A DNA stretch of 64,000 bases from Siphonodentalium dalli (GCA_032622095.1 CP136068.1:51704443-51768442), one strand, 5' to 3'; shown: positions 26,560-40,974, numbered from the stretch's first letter. Program-made: numbers and translations. The notes: generated from the letters alone by a model not told the origin.

Positions 26560-26575
26560 GGCCCTGAAAAGGGCC
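26560..26575 (-). terminator. H2A 3' stem-loop (unit A7)
   Basis: Standard stem-loop and downstream elements. Confidence 0.93.
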
Positions 26576-26637
26576 GTTTTGTTTTGTTTGTTTTGCAGAC
26601 AAGCCAAGCATTGAGATGTTGTGTGTCATCAAGATTT

Positions 26638-27012
26638 TTACTTGCTGCTCTGTGATTTCTTTGGGAGAAGAACGGCTTGGATGTTTGGCAGAACACCACC
26701 TTGGGCGATGGTGACACCAGACAACAGTTTGTTCAACTCTTCGTCGTTCCTGATGGCGAGCTGGAGATGTCTTGGTATGATTCTGCTTTTCTTGTTGTCA
26801 CGAGCAGCGTTTCCTGCCAACTCGAGAACCTCAGCTGCGAGGTATTCGAGAACTGCAGCCAAGTAGACTGGAGCTCCGGCACCGACACGCTCAGCATAGT
26901 TGCCTTTTCTCAGAAGACGATGGATTCTTCCGACGGGAAACTGGAGTCCAGCCCTTGATGATCGGGACTTTGCCTTTCCCTTTACTTTGCCACCTTTACC
27001 ACGTCCAGACAT
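26638..27012 (-). CDS. H2A: Histone H2A (unit A7)
   Basis: Identical 124-residue H2A, divergent from H2B at 27286. Confidence 0.98.
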   Translation of the reverse strand: MSGRGKGGKVKGKAKSRSSRAGLQFPVGRIHRLLRKGNYAERVGAGAPVYLAAVLEYLAAEVLELAGNAARDNKKSRIIPRHLQLAIRNDEELNKLLSGVTIAQGGVLPNIQAVLLPKKSQSSK

Positions 27013-27285
27013 GATGTGAGTATTTGTTATGTTCGAAAAGACGAGAAATAGACTGATGATTTGGTCGAAAGTTGGAAAATATTTAAACCAAAATACGGAT
27101 CGACCTAGTTATTTACACGTTTTCACCGAAGTCCGCGCGCGCGCAGGACGGTAAAGTGCTTTGTTGTGTGTAATTGGGTTAGACTTGCGATCGCGCGCGT
27201 CTCTTAAAAGGGAATTTTTTCAAAAAAAATTTGTATTCATTTTCTGTTCATCGAATCTCTCGATCGCACTGAGAAAAACTTAATC

Positions 27286-27657
27286 ATGCCACCCAAAGCA
27301 GGAAGCAAAGGAGCCAAAAAGGCCACCAAGACCCAGAAGCCGTCAACGGCCGGCACAAAGAAGAGGAAACGAAAAAGGAAGGAATCCTACGGAATCTACA
27401 TCTACAAAGTCTTGAAACAGGTGCACCCAGACACCGGTGTCAGCAGCAAAGCCATGTCCATCATGAACAGCTTTGTCAACGACATCTTTGAGAGGATCGC
27501 AGCTGAGGCATCAAGACTGGCCCACTACAACAAACGATCCACCATCACCTCCCGAGAGGTCCAGACCGCCGTCAGACTTCTTCTCCCAGGTGAATTGGCC
27601 AAGCACGCCGTCTCTGAGGGCACCAAGGCCGTCACCAAGTACACCAGCAGCAAGTAA
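27286..27657 (+). CDS. H2B: Histone H2B (unit A7)
   Basis: Identical 123-residue H2B, convergent with H4 at 28396..28707. Confidence 0.98.
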   Translation: MPPKAGSKGAKKATKTQKPSTAGTKKRKRKRKESYGIYIYKVLKQVHPDTGVSSKAMSIMNSFVNDIFERIAAEASRLAHYNKRSTITSREVQTAVRLLLPGELAKHAVSEGTKAVTKYTSSK

Positions 27658-27689
27658 ACTGTTTGCATACAGATTTACACACAAAAAAC

Positions 27690-27705
27690 GGCCCTTTTCA
27701 GGGCC
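27690..27705 (+). terminator. H2B 3' stem-loop (unit A7)
   Basis: Standard stem-loop and downstream elements. Confidence 0.93.
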
Positions 27706-28341
27706 ACCCAAATCTTCCAAAAAGAGTTACTCTAAACATTGCTATATCCCTCTCCCTCTCCCTGCCTCCCTCCCTCCCTCCCTCCATCCATCCCAACACA
27801 TATAATCTCAAATAACTTTAGGCAATGAAACAAAAACAAATTTGAGAAAATCCATATGGTATAATGGAGTATTACATGCTAACATATACGCTAACATATA
27901 AACTGTATATATGCACATATTTGTATATATATATATAACACACTTGTCATTGTGTGTACACAATTTAATAACATGTGATATTTCTCCTCTCCTCTATTTG
28001 TTTATTCATTAATATATTCGTACAGTTTTCATAATGTTAAACAATATGCACCCCCCCCCCAACCCCACTGACAGAGTCCCATCAATCGGCGACGTTATAT
28101 ATTGCATATATATCGTCTAAATGAATATGCATCCTACAAACCTAGATTGTTTTGCATTTACTTTAATGCATCATCTGTATAAATGTAACATTTGAATGAA
28201 TGAATGAATGAATGAATGAATGAATGAATGAATGAATGAATGAATGAATGAATGAATGAATGAATAAATGTGCCTACAGTTTCCATGATTTGTTGCAAAT
28301 ATATAGCAATTTTTAGAGTAACTCTTTTTGAAAAATTTGGT

Positions 28342-28357
28342 GGCCCTGAAAAGGGCC
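28342..28357 (-). terminator. H4 3' stem-loop (unit A8)
   Basis: Standard stem-loop and downstream elements. Confidence 0.93.
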
Positions 28358-28395
28358 GTTGTTTTTGAAGCTGGGTGCTTCGTCTGTAGAGGCGT

Positions 28396-28731
<336 letters not shown>

Positions 28732-30510
28732 TTAACAAACCGAAATAACACCCAAGCTGGAAAAGGTGAGCTATTTAAAAGTTTGCGCGCGGGCGTAATG
28801 CAACGCACTTGTTTTTTCTGAAATCTTATAACTGACTGACCTGATTACTCCAATTGTAGCGCCAGCGCATGGATTGCTGACGTCTGCGCAGGAATGTTGA
28901 ATGAATACAGAAAAGGCGGGAGAGATGAATCGAAGATTTTTAGGTAAATATAAATCGGAGGTTATTGTTCTGTTGTCAATGTGTAATTTACCCATCAAGT
29001 GCAGTGTTCGGTTTGTCAAACTTGAGTACGTATGTGACATAAAGAGATTTTTTGAGCAGATCAATTTTCTCGTCTTTATTGTAATAACGTAAGCGTCAAC
29101 CAACGTCAAAACGTAAATACTGTATACGTACGTAGAGTAACGTCGCATTGACTGACTGCAAAAAAGGAAAAATATGCATTCTTAAATATTTTAGTTACTT
29201 GTTAATAATTTGTTACATATGCATGTATATAGCACAGCATTGCAGAAAACAAACATCGTAATTGCCAATACACCAGAACCATCAACAAATGAATAATCAT
29301 ACGAAGAAGACCGGAAAACGCTAAAATAAAAGAGATGACGAATGGTAACCAGAGACGTGGCGACAGGGGCGACAGGGGTGGGGGGTTTGTGTCTGACCCC
29401 CCCCCCCCCCCCCCAACTTTGGTCAAAATTTTCAACAGTTGGAAATTTCATACCTGCCAAAACATTAGTTGGAAATTTCATACCTGCCTGTTTTTGGACC
29501 AATATTTGCATATTTTCCTATTTTTGGTCAAAAGTTTGGACTGGACTGAAATGGTCATCAGTGGGATATTTTCCAACCTTAGGGGGGGGGGGGGTGTCAG
29601 GTTTGAAATTTCCAACTCTAAGAAGACTTGAGGCTAGTCTAGATGCTAGGATTTTGCGATTTTCTTGTTCAGATTTCAAAATTTTCCTCCCCCGTGGCCG
29701 GCCAATACAAAACTGCTAATTAGTTTAACAGAACAATATTTTACTACATTTGGTCAAACTTGTGGACTGAAATGGTCATCAGTTAGTTGGAGAATTTCCC
29801 AACCTAAGAGGGAGTATGAGGTTTTAAATTTCCAACACTAGGGGAACTTCAGTTGAGGCCAGTCTAGATGCTAGAGTCAATGAGACTCGTTCCTAGAATA
29901 AATATGATGATATATTCGTTATACGCCTGTGACACAATGAAAGAAAACGAAAAACACTGAACAAACATGCGGCACAAACTAATAGGGAATAACAGTAACT
30001 GTCGTGGAACAGTTATTCCCCTAATTGGGCGACGGATAGTAACCAGTACTCAATTGTACGCGACTGAGTTGTGTTTATGTGTTGCTATCCATTGCATGTA
30101 AGATAGTCATAAAAGCATTATCAACCAGACGAGATGTGTAGTTAGATACTTCCCCCAAAATAACATTTCAAAACAAAAATAAGTTCATTTCACAAGGAAC
30201 AAGGAAGTAGATTGCTCAAGTTCTATTTAAATTAATTGCATTTTCATACACCTTTTCCGAAACTGCATTGGCTGGCTGGCCAAGTATTTATTAGGATTCT
30301 ATATGATAATGCTGTTGCAGGAGCGTATGTCTTATTTGTGGGGGGGGGGGGGGAGAGAGCGGGGGCACAACACACACACACTTGCTATGTCGAGCATGTC
30401 CTTGAATATTATTTCATGGCACAATTGTTTCATCTAAACCTATGTCATTATCTTTTATATTTCATTTTCTTAGCAATTTCGTCAAGTTTTTCTTTTTGGA
30501 AAATTTGGGT

Positions 30511-30526
30511 GGCCCTGAAAAGGGCC
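30511..30526 (-). terminator. H2A 3' stem-loop (unit A8)
   Basis: Standard stem-loop and downstream elements. Confidence 0.93.
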
Positions 30527-30588
30527 GTTTTGTTTTGTTTGTTTTGCAGACAAGCCAAGCATTGAGATGTTGTGTGTCATCAAGATTT

Positions 30589-30963
30589 TTACTTGCTGCT
30601 CTGTGATTTCTTTGGGAGAAGAACGGCTTGGATGTTTGGCAGAACACCACCTTGGGCGATGGTGACACCAGACAACAGTTTGTTCAACTCTTCGTCGTTC
30701 CTGATGGCGAGCTGGAGATGTCTTGGTATGATTCTGCTTTTCTTGTTGTCACGAGCAGCGTTTCCTGCCAACTCGAGAACCTCAGCTGCGAGGTATTCGA
30801 GAACTGCAGCCAAGTAGACTGGAGCTCCGGCACCGACACGCTCAGCATAGTTGCCTTTTCTCAGAAGACGATGGATTCTTCCGACGGGAAACTGGAGTCC
30901 AGCCCTTGATGATCGGGACTTTGCCTTTCCCTTTACTTTGCCACCTTTACCACGTCCAGACAT
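30589..30963 (-). CDS. H2A: Histone H2A (unit A8)
   Basis: Identical 124-residue H2A, divergent from H2B at 31237. Confidence 0.98.
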   Translation of the reverse strand: MSGRGKGGKVKGKAKSRSSRAGLQFPVGRIHRLLRKGNYAERVGAGAPVYLAAVLEYLAAEVLELAGNAARDNKKSRIIPRHLQLAIRNDEELNKLLSGVTIAQGGVLPNIQAVLLPKKSQSSK

Positions 30964-31236
30964 GATGTGAGTATTTGTTATGTTCGAAAAGACGAGAAAT
31001 AGACTGATGATTTGGTCGAAAGTTGGAAAATATTTAAACCAAAATACGGATCGACCTAGTTATTTACACGTTTTCACCGAAGTCCGCGCGCGCGCAGGAC
31101 GGTAAAGTGCTTTGTTGTGTGTAATTGGGTTAGACTTGCGATCGCGCGCGTCTCTTAAAAGGGAATTTTTTCAAAAAAAATTTGTATTCATTTTCTGTTC
31201 ATCGAATCTCTCGATCGCACTGAGAAAAACTTAATC

Positions 31237-31608
31237 ATGCCACCCAAAGCAGGAAGCAAAGGAGCCAAAAAGGCCACCAAGACCCAGAAGCCGTCAACGG
31301 CCGGCACAAAGAAGAGGAAACGAAAAAGGAAGGAATCCTACGGAATCTACATCTACAAAGTCTTGAAACAGGTGCACCCAGACACCGGTGTCAGCAGCAA
31401 AGCCATGTCCATCATGAACAGCTTTGTCAACGACATCTTTGAGAGGATCGCAGCTGAGGCATCAAGACTGGCCCACTACAACAAACGATCCACCATCACC
31501 TCCCGAGAGGTCCAGACCGCCGTCAGACTTCTTCTCCCAGGTGAATTGGCCAAGCACGCCGTCTCTGAGGGCACCAAGGCCGTCACCAAGTACACCAGCA
31601 GCAAGTAA
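31237..31608 (+). CDS. H2B: Histone H2B (unit A8)
   Basis: Identical 123-residue H2B, convergent with H4 at 32347..32658. Confidence 0.98.
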   Translation: MPPKAGSKGAKKATKTQKPSTAGTKKRKRKRKESYGIYIYKVLKQVHPDTGVSSKAMSIMNSFVNDIFERIAAEASRLAHYNKRSTITSREVQTAVRLLLPGELAKHAVSEGTKAVTKYTSSK

Positions 31609-31640
31609 ACTGTTTGCATACAGATTTACACACAAAAAAC

Positions 31641-31656
31641 GGCCCTTTTCAGGGCC
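31641..31656 (+). terminator. H2B 3' stem-loop (unit A8)
   Basis: Standard stem-loop and downstream elements. Confidence 0.93.
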
Positions 31657-32292
31657 ACCCAAATCTTCCAAAAAGAGTTACTCTAAACATTGCTATATCC
31701 CTCTCCCTCTCCCTGCCTCCCTCCCTCCCTCCCTCCATCCATCCCAACACATATAATCTCAAATAACTTTAGGCAATGAAACAAAAACAAATTTGAGAAA
31801 ATCCATATGGTATAATGGAGTATTACATGCTAACATATACGCTAACATATAAACTGTATATATGCACATATTTGTATATATATATATAACACACTTGTCA
31901 TTGTGTGTACACAATTTAATAACATGTGATATTTCTCCTCTCCTCTATTTGTTTATTCATTAATATATTCGTACAGTTTTCATAATGTTAAACAATATGC
32001 ACCCCCCCCCCAACCCCACTGACAGAGTCCCATCAATCGGCGACGTTATATATTGCATATATATCGTCTAAATGAATATGCATCCTACAAACCTAGATTG
32101 TTTTGCATTTACTTTAATGCATCATCTGTATAAATGTAACATTTGAATGAATGAATGAATGAATGAATGAATGAATGAATGAATGAATGAATGAATGAAT
32201 GAATGAATGAATGAATAAATGTGCCTACAGTTTCCATGATTTGTTGCAAATATATAGCAATTTTTAGAGTAACTCTTTTTGAAAAATTTGGT

Positions 32293-32308
32293 GGCCCTGA
32301 AAAGGGCC
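32293..32308 (-). terminator. H4 3' stem-loop (unit A9)
   Basis: Standard stem-loop and downstream elements. Confidence 0.93.
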
Positions 32309-32346
32309 GTTGTTTTTGAAGCTGGGTGCTTCGTCTGTAGAGGCGT

Positions 32347-32682
<336 letters not shown>

Positions 32683-34464
32683 TTAACAAACCGAAATAAC
32701 ACCCAAGCTGGAAAAGGTGAGCTATTTAAAAGTTTGCGCGCGGGCGTAATGCAACGCACTTGTTTTTTCTGAAATCTTATAACTGACTGACCTGATTACT
32801 CCAATTGTAGCGCCAGCGCATGGATTGCTGACGTCTGCGCAGGAATGTTGAATGAATACAGAAAAGGCGGGAGAGATGAATCGAAGATTTTTAGGTAAAT
32901 ATAAATCGGAGGTTATTGTTCTGTTGTCAATGTGTAATTTACCCATCAAGTGCAGTGTTCGGTTTGTCAAACTTGAGTACGTATGTGACATAAAGAGATT
33001 TTTTGAGCAGATCAATTTTCTCGTCTTTATTGTAATAACGTAAGCGTCAACCAACGTCAAAACGTAAATACTGTATACGTACGTAGAGTAACGTCGCATT
33101 GACTGACTGCAAAAAAGGAAAAATATGCATTCTTAAATATTTTAGTTACTTGTTAATAATTTGTTACATATGCATGTATATAGCACAGCATTGCAGAAAA
33201 CAAACATCGTAATTGCCAATACACCAGAACCATCAACAAATGAATAATCATACGAAGAAGACCGGAAAACGCTAAAATAAAAGAGATGACGAATGGTAAC
33301 CAGAGACGTGGCGACAGGGGCGACAGGGGTGGGGGGTTTGTGTCTGACCCCCCCCCCCCCCCCCCAACTTTGGTCAAAATTTTCAACAGTTGGAAATTTC
33401 ATACCTGCCAAAACATTAGTTGGAAATTTCATACCTGCCTGTTTTTGGACCAATATTTGCATATTTTCCTATTTTTGGTCAAAAGTTTGGACTGGACTGA
33501 AATGGTCATCAGTGGGATATTTTCCAACCTTAGGGGGGGGGGGGGTGTCAGGTTTGAAATTTCCAACTCTAAGAAGACTTGAGGCTAGTCTAGATGCTAG
33601 GATTTTGCGATTTTCTTGTTCAGATTTCAAAATTTTCCTCCCCCGTGGCCGGCCAATACAAAACTGCTAATTAGTTTAACAGAACAATATTTTACTACAT
33701 TTGGTCAAACTTGTGGACTGAAATGGTCATCAGTTAGTTGGAGAATTTCCCAACCTAAGAGGGAGTATGAGGTTTTAAATTTCCAACACTAGGGGAACTT
33801 CAGTTGAGGCCAGTCTAGATGCTAGAGTCAATGAGACTCGTTCCTAGAATAAATATGATGATATATTCGTTATACGCCTGTGACACAATGAAAGAAAACG
33901 AAAAACACTGAACAAACATGCGGCACAAACTAATAGGGAATAACAGTAACTGTCGTGGAACAGTTATTCCCCTAATTGGGCGACGGATAGTAACCAGTAC
34001 TCAATTGTACGCGACTGAGTTGTGTTTATGTGTTGCTATCCATTGCATGTAAGATAGTCATAAAAGCATTATCAACCAGACGAGATGTGTAGTTAGATAC
34101 TTCCCCCAAAATAACATTTCAAAACAAAAATAAGTTCATTTCACAAGGAACAAGGAAGTAGATTGCTCAAGTTCTATTTAAATTAATTGCATTTTCATAC
34201 ACCTTTTCCGAAACTGCATTGGCTGGCTGGCCAAGTATTTATTAGGATTCTATATGATAATGCTGTTGCAGGAGCGTATGTCTTATTTGTGGGGGGGGGG
34301 GGGGAGAGAGCGGGGGCACAACACACACACACTTGCTATGTCGAGCATGTCCTTGAATATTATTTCATGGCACAATTGTTTCATCTAAACCTATGTCATT
34401 ATCTTTTATATTTCATTTTCTTAGCAATTTCGTCAAGTTTTTCTTTTTGGAAAATTTGGGTGGC

Positions 34465-34480
34465 GGCCCTGAAAAGGGCC
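34465..34480 (-). terminator. H2A 3' stem-loop with 3-nt spacing change (unit A9)
   Basis: The stem-loop is intact, but one extra GGC (plus strand, 34462..34464) sits just 3' of it in H2A sense. This moves the HDE-like block and the ATTGCTA heptamer 3 nt further away. Confidence 0.92.
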
Positions 34481-34542
34481 GTTTTGTTTTGTTTGTTTTG
34501 CAGACAAGCCAAGCATTGAGATGTTGTGTGTCATCAAGATTT

Positions 34543-34917
34543 TTACTTGCTGCTCTGTGATTTCTTTGGGAGAAGAACGGCTTGGATGTTTGGCAGAACA
34601 CCACCTTGGGCGATGGTGACACCAGACAACAGTTTGTTCAACTCTTCGTCGTTCCTGATGGCGAGCTGGAGATGTCTTGGTATGATTCTGCTTTTCTTGT
34701 TGTCACGAGCAGCGTTTCCTGCCAACTCGAGAACCTCAGCTGCGAGGTATTCGAGAACTGCAGCCAAGTAGACTGGAGCTCCGGCACCGACACGCTCAGC
34801 ATAGTTGCCTTTTCTCAGAAGACGATGGATTCTTCCGACGGGAAACTGGAGTCCAGCCCTTGATGATCGGGACTTTGCCTTTCCCTTTACTTTGCCACCT
34901 TTACCACGTCCAGACAT
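34543..34917 (-). CDS. H2A: Histone H2A (unit A9), promoter interrupted by E2
   Basis: Identical 124-residue H2A. The start is the conserved [11 protein letters not shown] at 34915..34917. The frame stays open 37 codons further upstream through insert E2, but that extension is an artefact of the insert. E2 pushes the TATA-like element 136 bp further from the start codon, so the 5' leader would lengthen or expression fall. H2B on the other side keeps its own TATA. Confidence 0.96.
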   Translation of the reverse strand: MSGRGKGGKVKGKAKSRSSRAGLQFPVGRIHRLLRKGNYAERVGAGAPVYLAAVLEYLAAEVLELAGNAARDNKKSRIIPRHLQLAIRNDEELNKLLSGVTIAQGGVLPNIQAVLLPKKSQSSK

Positions 34918-34962
34918 GATGTGAGTATTTGTTATGTTCGAAAAGACGAGAAATAGACTGAT

Positions 34963-34970
34963 GATTTGGT
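34963..34970. repeat. 8-bp target duplication of E2, left copy
   Basis: GATTTGGT, repeated at 35099..35106 on the other side of the insert. A standard unit has a single copy (2484..2491). Confidence 0.9.
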
Positions 34971-35098
34971 TGTTGTTGAGTCGTTTCCGGCCGAAGGCCG
35001 GGTAGGGTGGTCGGACTGCAGTATGCAAGTCCCTTCACCCTTTCTTGATTTTTCGATGGGGATCGATCTTGTGGCTGTCGTGGTTACTGTGGTTGGAG
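34971..35098 (-). mobile_element. Insert E2: 128-bp 5'-truncated relative of E1
   Basis: In sense (minus) orientation it ends with the same CCGGCC-TTC-GGCCGG hairpin and CGACTCAACAAC tail as E1. About 70 bp of 3' UTR differ from E1 at one base, while the short remnant of the coding end is clearly more diverged. It lies 53 bp upstream of the H2A ATG and about 11 bp downstream of the TATA-like element, in H2A orientation. Confidence 0.85.
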
Positions 35099-35106
35099 GA
35101 TTTGGT
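35099..35106. repeat. 8-bp target duplication of E2, right copy
   Basis: GATTTGGT, the partner of 34963..34970; normal promoter sequence resumes immediately after it. Confidence 0.9.
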
Positions 35107-35326
35107 CGAAAGTTGGAAAATATTTAAACCAAAATACGGATCGACCTAGTTATTTACACGTTTTCACCGAAGTCCGCGCGCGCGCAGGACGGTAAAGTGC
35201 TTTGTTGTGTGTAATTGGGTTAGACTTGCGATCGCGCGCGTCTCTTAAAAGGGAATTTTTTCAAAAAAAATTTGTATTCATTTTCTGTTCATCGAATCTC
35301 TCGATCGCACTGAGAAAAACTTAATC

Positions 35327-35698
35327 ATGCCACCCAAAGCAGGAAGCAAAGGAGCCAAAAAGGCCACCAAGACCCAGAAGCCGTCAACGGCCGGCACAAA
35401 GAAGAGGAAACGAAAAAGGAAGGAATCCTACGGAATCTACATCTACAAAGTCTTGAAACAGGTGCACCCAGACACCGGTGTCAGCAGCAAAGCCATGTCC
35501 ATCATGAACAGCTTTGTCAACGACATCTTTGAGAGGATCGCAGCTGAGGCATCAAGACTGGCCCACTACAACAAACGATCCACCATCACCTCCCGAGAGG
35601 TCCAGACCGCCGTCAGACTTCTTCTCCCAGGTGAATTGGCCAAGCACGCCGTCTCTGAGGGCACCAAGGCCGTCACCAAGTACACCAGCAGCAAGTAA
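35327..35698 (+). CDS. H2B: Histone H2B (unit A9)
   Basis: Identical 123-residue H2B. Insert E2 lies in its shared upstream region but on the far side of the H2A TATA, so the proximal H2B promoter is intact. Confidence 0.98.
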   Translation: MPPKAGSKGAKKATKTQKPSTAGTKKRKRKRKESYGIYIYKVLKQVHPDTGVSSKAMSIMNSFVNDIFERIAAEASRLAHYNKRSTITSREVQTAVRLLLPGELAKHAVSEGTKAVTKYTSSK

Positions 35699-35730
35699 AC
35701 TGTTTGCATACAGATTTACACACAAAAAAC

Positions 35731-35746
35731 GGCCCTTTTCAGGGCC
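35731..35746 (+). terminator. H2B 3' stem-loop (unit A9)
   Basis: Standard stem-loop and downstream elements. Confidence 0.93.
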
Positions 35747-36382
35747 ACCCAAATCTTCCAAAAAGAGTTACTCTAAACATTGCTATATCCCTCTCCCTCT
35801 CCCTGCCTCCCTCCCTCCCTCCCTCCATCCATCCCAACACATATAATCTCAAATAACTTTAGGCAATGAAACAAAAACAAATTTGAGAAAATCCATATGG
35901 TATAATGGAGTATTACATGCTAACATATACGCTAACATATAAACTGTATATATGCACATATTTGTATATATATATATAACACACTTGTCATTGTGTGTAC
36001 ACAATTTAATAACATGTGATATTTCTCCTCTCCTCTATTTGTTTATTCATTAATATATTCGTACAGTTTTCATAATGTTAAACAATATGCACCCCCCCCC
36101 CAACCCCACTGACAGAGTCCCATCAATCGGCGACGTTATATATTGCATATATATCGTCTAAATGAATATGCATCCTACAAACCTAGATTGTTTTGCATTT
36201 ACTTTAATGCATCATCTGTATAAATGTAACATTTGAATGAATGAATGAATGAATGAATGAATGAATGAATGAATGAATGAATGAATGAATGAATGAATGA
36301 ATGAATAAATGTGCCTACAGTTTCCATGATTTGTTGCAAATATATAGCAATTTTTAGAGTAACTCTTTTTGAAAAATTTGGT

Positions 36383-36398
36383 GGCCCTGAAAAGGGCC
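36383..36398 (-). terminator. H4 3' stem-loop (unit A10)
   Basis: Standard stem-loop and downstream elements. Confidence 0.93.
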
Positions 36399-36436
36399 GT
36401 TGTTTTTGAAGCTGGGTGCTTCGTCTGTAGAGGCGT

Positions 36437-36772
<336 letters not shown>

Positions 36773-38551
36773 TTAACAAACCGAAATAACACCCAAGCTG
36801 GAAAAGGTGAGCTATTTAAAAGTTTGCGCGCGGGCGTAATGCAACGCACTTGTTTTTTCTGAAATCTTATAACTGACTGACCTGATTACTCCAATTGTAG
36901 CGCCAGCGCATGGATTGCTGACGTCTGCGCAGGAATGTTGAATGAATACAGAAAAGGCGGGAGAGATGAATCGAAGATTTTTAGGTAAATATAAATCGGA
37001 GGTTATTGTTCTGTTGTCAATGTGTAATTTACCCATCAAGTGCAGTGTTCGGTTTGTCAAACTTGAGTACGTATGTGACATAAAGAGATTTTTTGAGCAG
37101 ATCAATTTTCTCGTCTTTATTGTAATAACGTAAGCGTCAACCAACGTCAAAACGTAAATACTGTATACGTACGTAGAGTAACGTCGCATTGACTGACTGC
37201 AAAAAAGGAAAAATATGCATTCTTAAATATTTTAGTTACTTGTTAATAATTTGTTACATATGCATGTATATAGCACAGCATTGCAGAAAACAAACATCGT
37301 AATTGCCAATACACCAGAACCATCAACAAATGAATAATCATACGAAGAAGACCGGAAAACGCTAAAATAAAAGAGATGACGAATGGTAACCAGAGACGTG
37401 GCGACAGGGGCGACAGGGGTGGGGGGTTTGTGTCTGACCCCCCCCCCCCCCCCCCAACTTTGGTCAAAATTTTCAACAGTTGGAAATTTCATACCTGCCA
37501 AAACATTAGTTGGAAATTTCATACCTGCCTGTTTTTGGACCAATATTTGCATATTTTCCTATTTTTGGTCAAAAGTTTGGACTGGACTGAAATGGTCATC
37601 AGTGGGATATTTTCCAACCTTAGGGGGGGGGGGGGTGTCAGGTTTGAAATTTCCAACTCTAAGAAGACTTGAGGCTAGTCTAGATGCTAGGATTTTGCGA
37701 TTTTCTTGTTCAGATTTCAAAATTTTCCTCCCCCGTGGCCGGCCAATACAAAACTGCTAATTAGTTTAACAGAACAATATTTTACTACATTTGGTCAAAC
37801 TTGTGGACTGAAATGGTCATCAGTTAGTTGGAGAATTTCCCAACCTAAGAGGGAGTATGAGGTTTTAAATTTCCAACACTAGGGGAACTTCAGTTGAGGC
37901 CAGTCTAGATGCTAGAGTCAATGAGACTCGTTCCTAGAATAAATATGATGATATATTCGTTATACGCCTGTGACACAATGAAAGAAAACGAAAAACACTG
38001 AACAAACATGCGGCACAAACTAATAGGGAATAACAGTAACTGTCGTGGAACAGTTATTCCCCTAATTGGGCGACGGATAGTAACCAGTACTCAATTGTAC
38101 GCGACTGAGTTGTGTTTATGTGTTGCTATCCATTGCATGTAAGATAGTCATAAAAGCATTATCAACCAGACGAGATGTGTAGTTAGATACTTCCCCCAAA
38201 ATAACATTTCAAAACAAAAATAAGTTCATTTCACAAGGAACAAGGAAGTAGATTGCTCAAGTTCTATTTAAATTAATTGCATTTTCATACACCTTTTCCG
38301 AAACTGCATTGGCTGGCTGGCCAAGTATTTATTAGGATTCTATATGATAATGCTGTTGCAGGAGCGTATGTCTTATTTGTGGGGGGGGGGGGGGAGAGAG
38401 CGGGGGCACAACACACACACACTTGCTATGTCGAGCATGTCCTTGAATATTATTTCATGGCACAATTGTTTCATCTAAACCTATGTCATTATCTTTTATA
38501 TTTCATTTTCTTAGCAATTTCGTCAAGTTTTTCTTTTTGGAAAATTTGGGT

Positions 38552-38567
38552 GGCCCTGAAAAGGGCC
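38552..38567 (-). terminator. H2A 3' stem-loop (unit A10)
   Basis: Standard stem-loop and downstream elements. Confidence 0.93.
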
Positions 38568-38629
38568 GTTTTGTTTTGTTTGTTTTGCAGACAAGCCAAG
38601 CATTGAGATGTTGTGTGTCATCAAGATTT

Positions 38630-39004
38630 TTACTTGCTGCTCTGTGATTTCTTTGGGAGAAGAACGGCTTGGATGTTTGGCAGAACACCACCTTGGGCGA
38701 TGGTGACACCAGACAACAGTTTGTTCAACTCTTCGTCGTTCCTGATGGCGAGCTGGAGATGTCTTGGTATGATTCTGCTTTTCTTGTTGTCACGAGCAGC
38801 GTTTCCTGCCAACTCGAGAACCTCAGCTGCGAGGTATTCGAGAACTGCAGCCAAGTAGACTGGAGCTCCGGCACCGACACGCTCAGCATAGTTGCCTTTT
38901 CTCAGAAGACGATGGATTCTTCCGACGGGAAACTGGAGTCCAGCCCTTGATGATCGGGACTTTGCCTTTCCCTTTACTTTGCCACCTTTACCACGTCCAG
39001 ACAT
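38630..39004 (-). CDS. H2A: Histone H2A (unit A10)
   Basis: Identical 124-residue H2A, divergent from H2B at 39278. Confidence 0.98.
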   Translation of the reverse strand: MSGRGKGGKVKGKAKSRSSRAGLQFPVGRIHRLLRKGNYAERVGAGAPVYLAAVLEYLAAEVLELAGNAARDNKKSRIIPRHLQLAIRNDEELNKLLSGVTIAQGGVLPNIQAVLLPKKSQSSK

Positions 39005-39277
39005 GATGTGAGTATTTGTTATGTTCGAAAAGACGAGAAATAGACTGATGATTTGGTCGAAAGTTGGAAAATATTTAAACCAAAATACGGATCGACCTAG
39101 TTATTTACACGTTTTCACCGAAGTCCGCGCGCGCGCAGGACGGTAAAGTGCTTTGTTGTGTGTAATTGGGTTAGACTTGCGATCGCGCGCGTCTCTTAAA
39201 AGGGAATTTTTTCAAAAAAAATTTGTATTCATTTTCTGTTCATCGAATCTCTCGATCGCACTGAGAAAAACTTAATC

Positions 39278-39649
39278 ATGCCACCCAAAGCAGGAAGCAA
39301 AGGAGCCAAAAAGGCCACCAAGACCCAGAAGCCGTCAACGGCCGGCACAAAGAAGAGGAAACGAAAAAGGAAGGAATCCTACGGAATCTACATCTACAAA
39401 GTCTTGAAACAGGTGCACCCAGACACCGGTGTCAGCAGCAAAGCCATGTCCATCATGAACAGCTTTGTCAACGACATCTTTGAGAGGATCGCAGCTGAGG
39501 CATCAAGACTGGCCCACTACAACAAACGATCCACCATCACCTCCCGAGAGGTCCAGACCGCCGTCAGACTTCTTCTCCCAGGTGAATTGGCCAAGCACGC
39601 CGTCTCTGAGGGCACCAAGGCCGTCACCAAGTACACCAGCAGCAAGTAA
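39278..39649 (+). CDS. H2B: Histone H2B (unit A10)
   Basis: Identical 123-residue H2B and the last H2B of the window. It converges on H4 at 40388..40699. Confidence 0.98.
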   Translation: MPPKAGSKGAKKATKTQKPSTAGTKKRKRKRKESYGIYIYKVLKQVHPDTGVSSKAMSIMNSFVNDIFERIAAEASRLAHYNKRSTITSREVQTAVRLLLPGELAKHAVSEGTKAVTKYTSSK

Positions 39650-39681
39650 ACTGTTTGCATACAGATTTACACACAAAAAAC

Positions 39682-39697
39682 GGCCCTTTTCAGGGCC
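39682..39697 (+). terminator. H2B 3' stem-loop (unit A10)
   Basis: Standard stem-loop and downstream elements. Confidence 0.93.
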
Positions 39698-40333
39698 ACC
39701 CAAATCTTCCAAAAAGAGTTACTCTAAACATTGCTATATCCCTCTCCCTCTCCCTGCCTCCCTCCCTCCCTCCCTCCATCCATCCCAACACATATAATCT
39801 CAAATAACTTTAGGCAATGAAACAAAAACAAATTTGAGAAAATCCATATGGTATAATGGAGTATTACATGCTAACATATACGCTAACATATAAACTGTAT
39901 ATATGCACATATTTGTATATATATATATAACACACTTGTCATTGTGTGTACACAATTTAATAACATGTGATATTTCTCCTCTCCTCTATTTGTTTATTCA
40001 TTAATATATTCGTACAGTTTTCATAATGTTAAACAATATGCACCCCCCCCCCAACCCCACTGACAGAGTCCCATCAATCGGCGACGTTATATATTGCATA
40101 TATATCGTCTAAATGAATATGCATCCTACAAACCTAGATTGTTTTGCATTTACTTTAATGCATCATCTGTATAAATGTAACATTTGAATGAATGAATGAA
40201 TGAATGAATGAATGAATGAATGAATGAATGAATGAATGAATGAATGAATGAATGAATAAATGTGCCTACAGTTTCCATGATTTGTTGCAAATATATAGCA
40301 ATTTTTAGAGTAACTCTTTTTGAAAAATTTGGT

Positions 40334-40349
40334 GGCCCTGAAAAGGGCC
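40334..40349 (-). terminator. H4 3' stem-loop (unit A11)
   Basis: Standard stem-loop and downstream elements. Confidence 0.93.
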
Positions 40350-40387
40350 GTTGTTTTTGAAGCTGGGTGCTTCGTCTGTAGAGGCGT

Positions 40388-40974
<587 letters not shown>

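Noticed and set aside
34918-35028. 37-codon N-terminal extension of H2A in unit A9
   Set aside because: Encoded by insert E2 and its flank; other copies start at the conserved MSGRGKGG.
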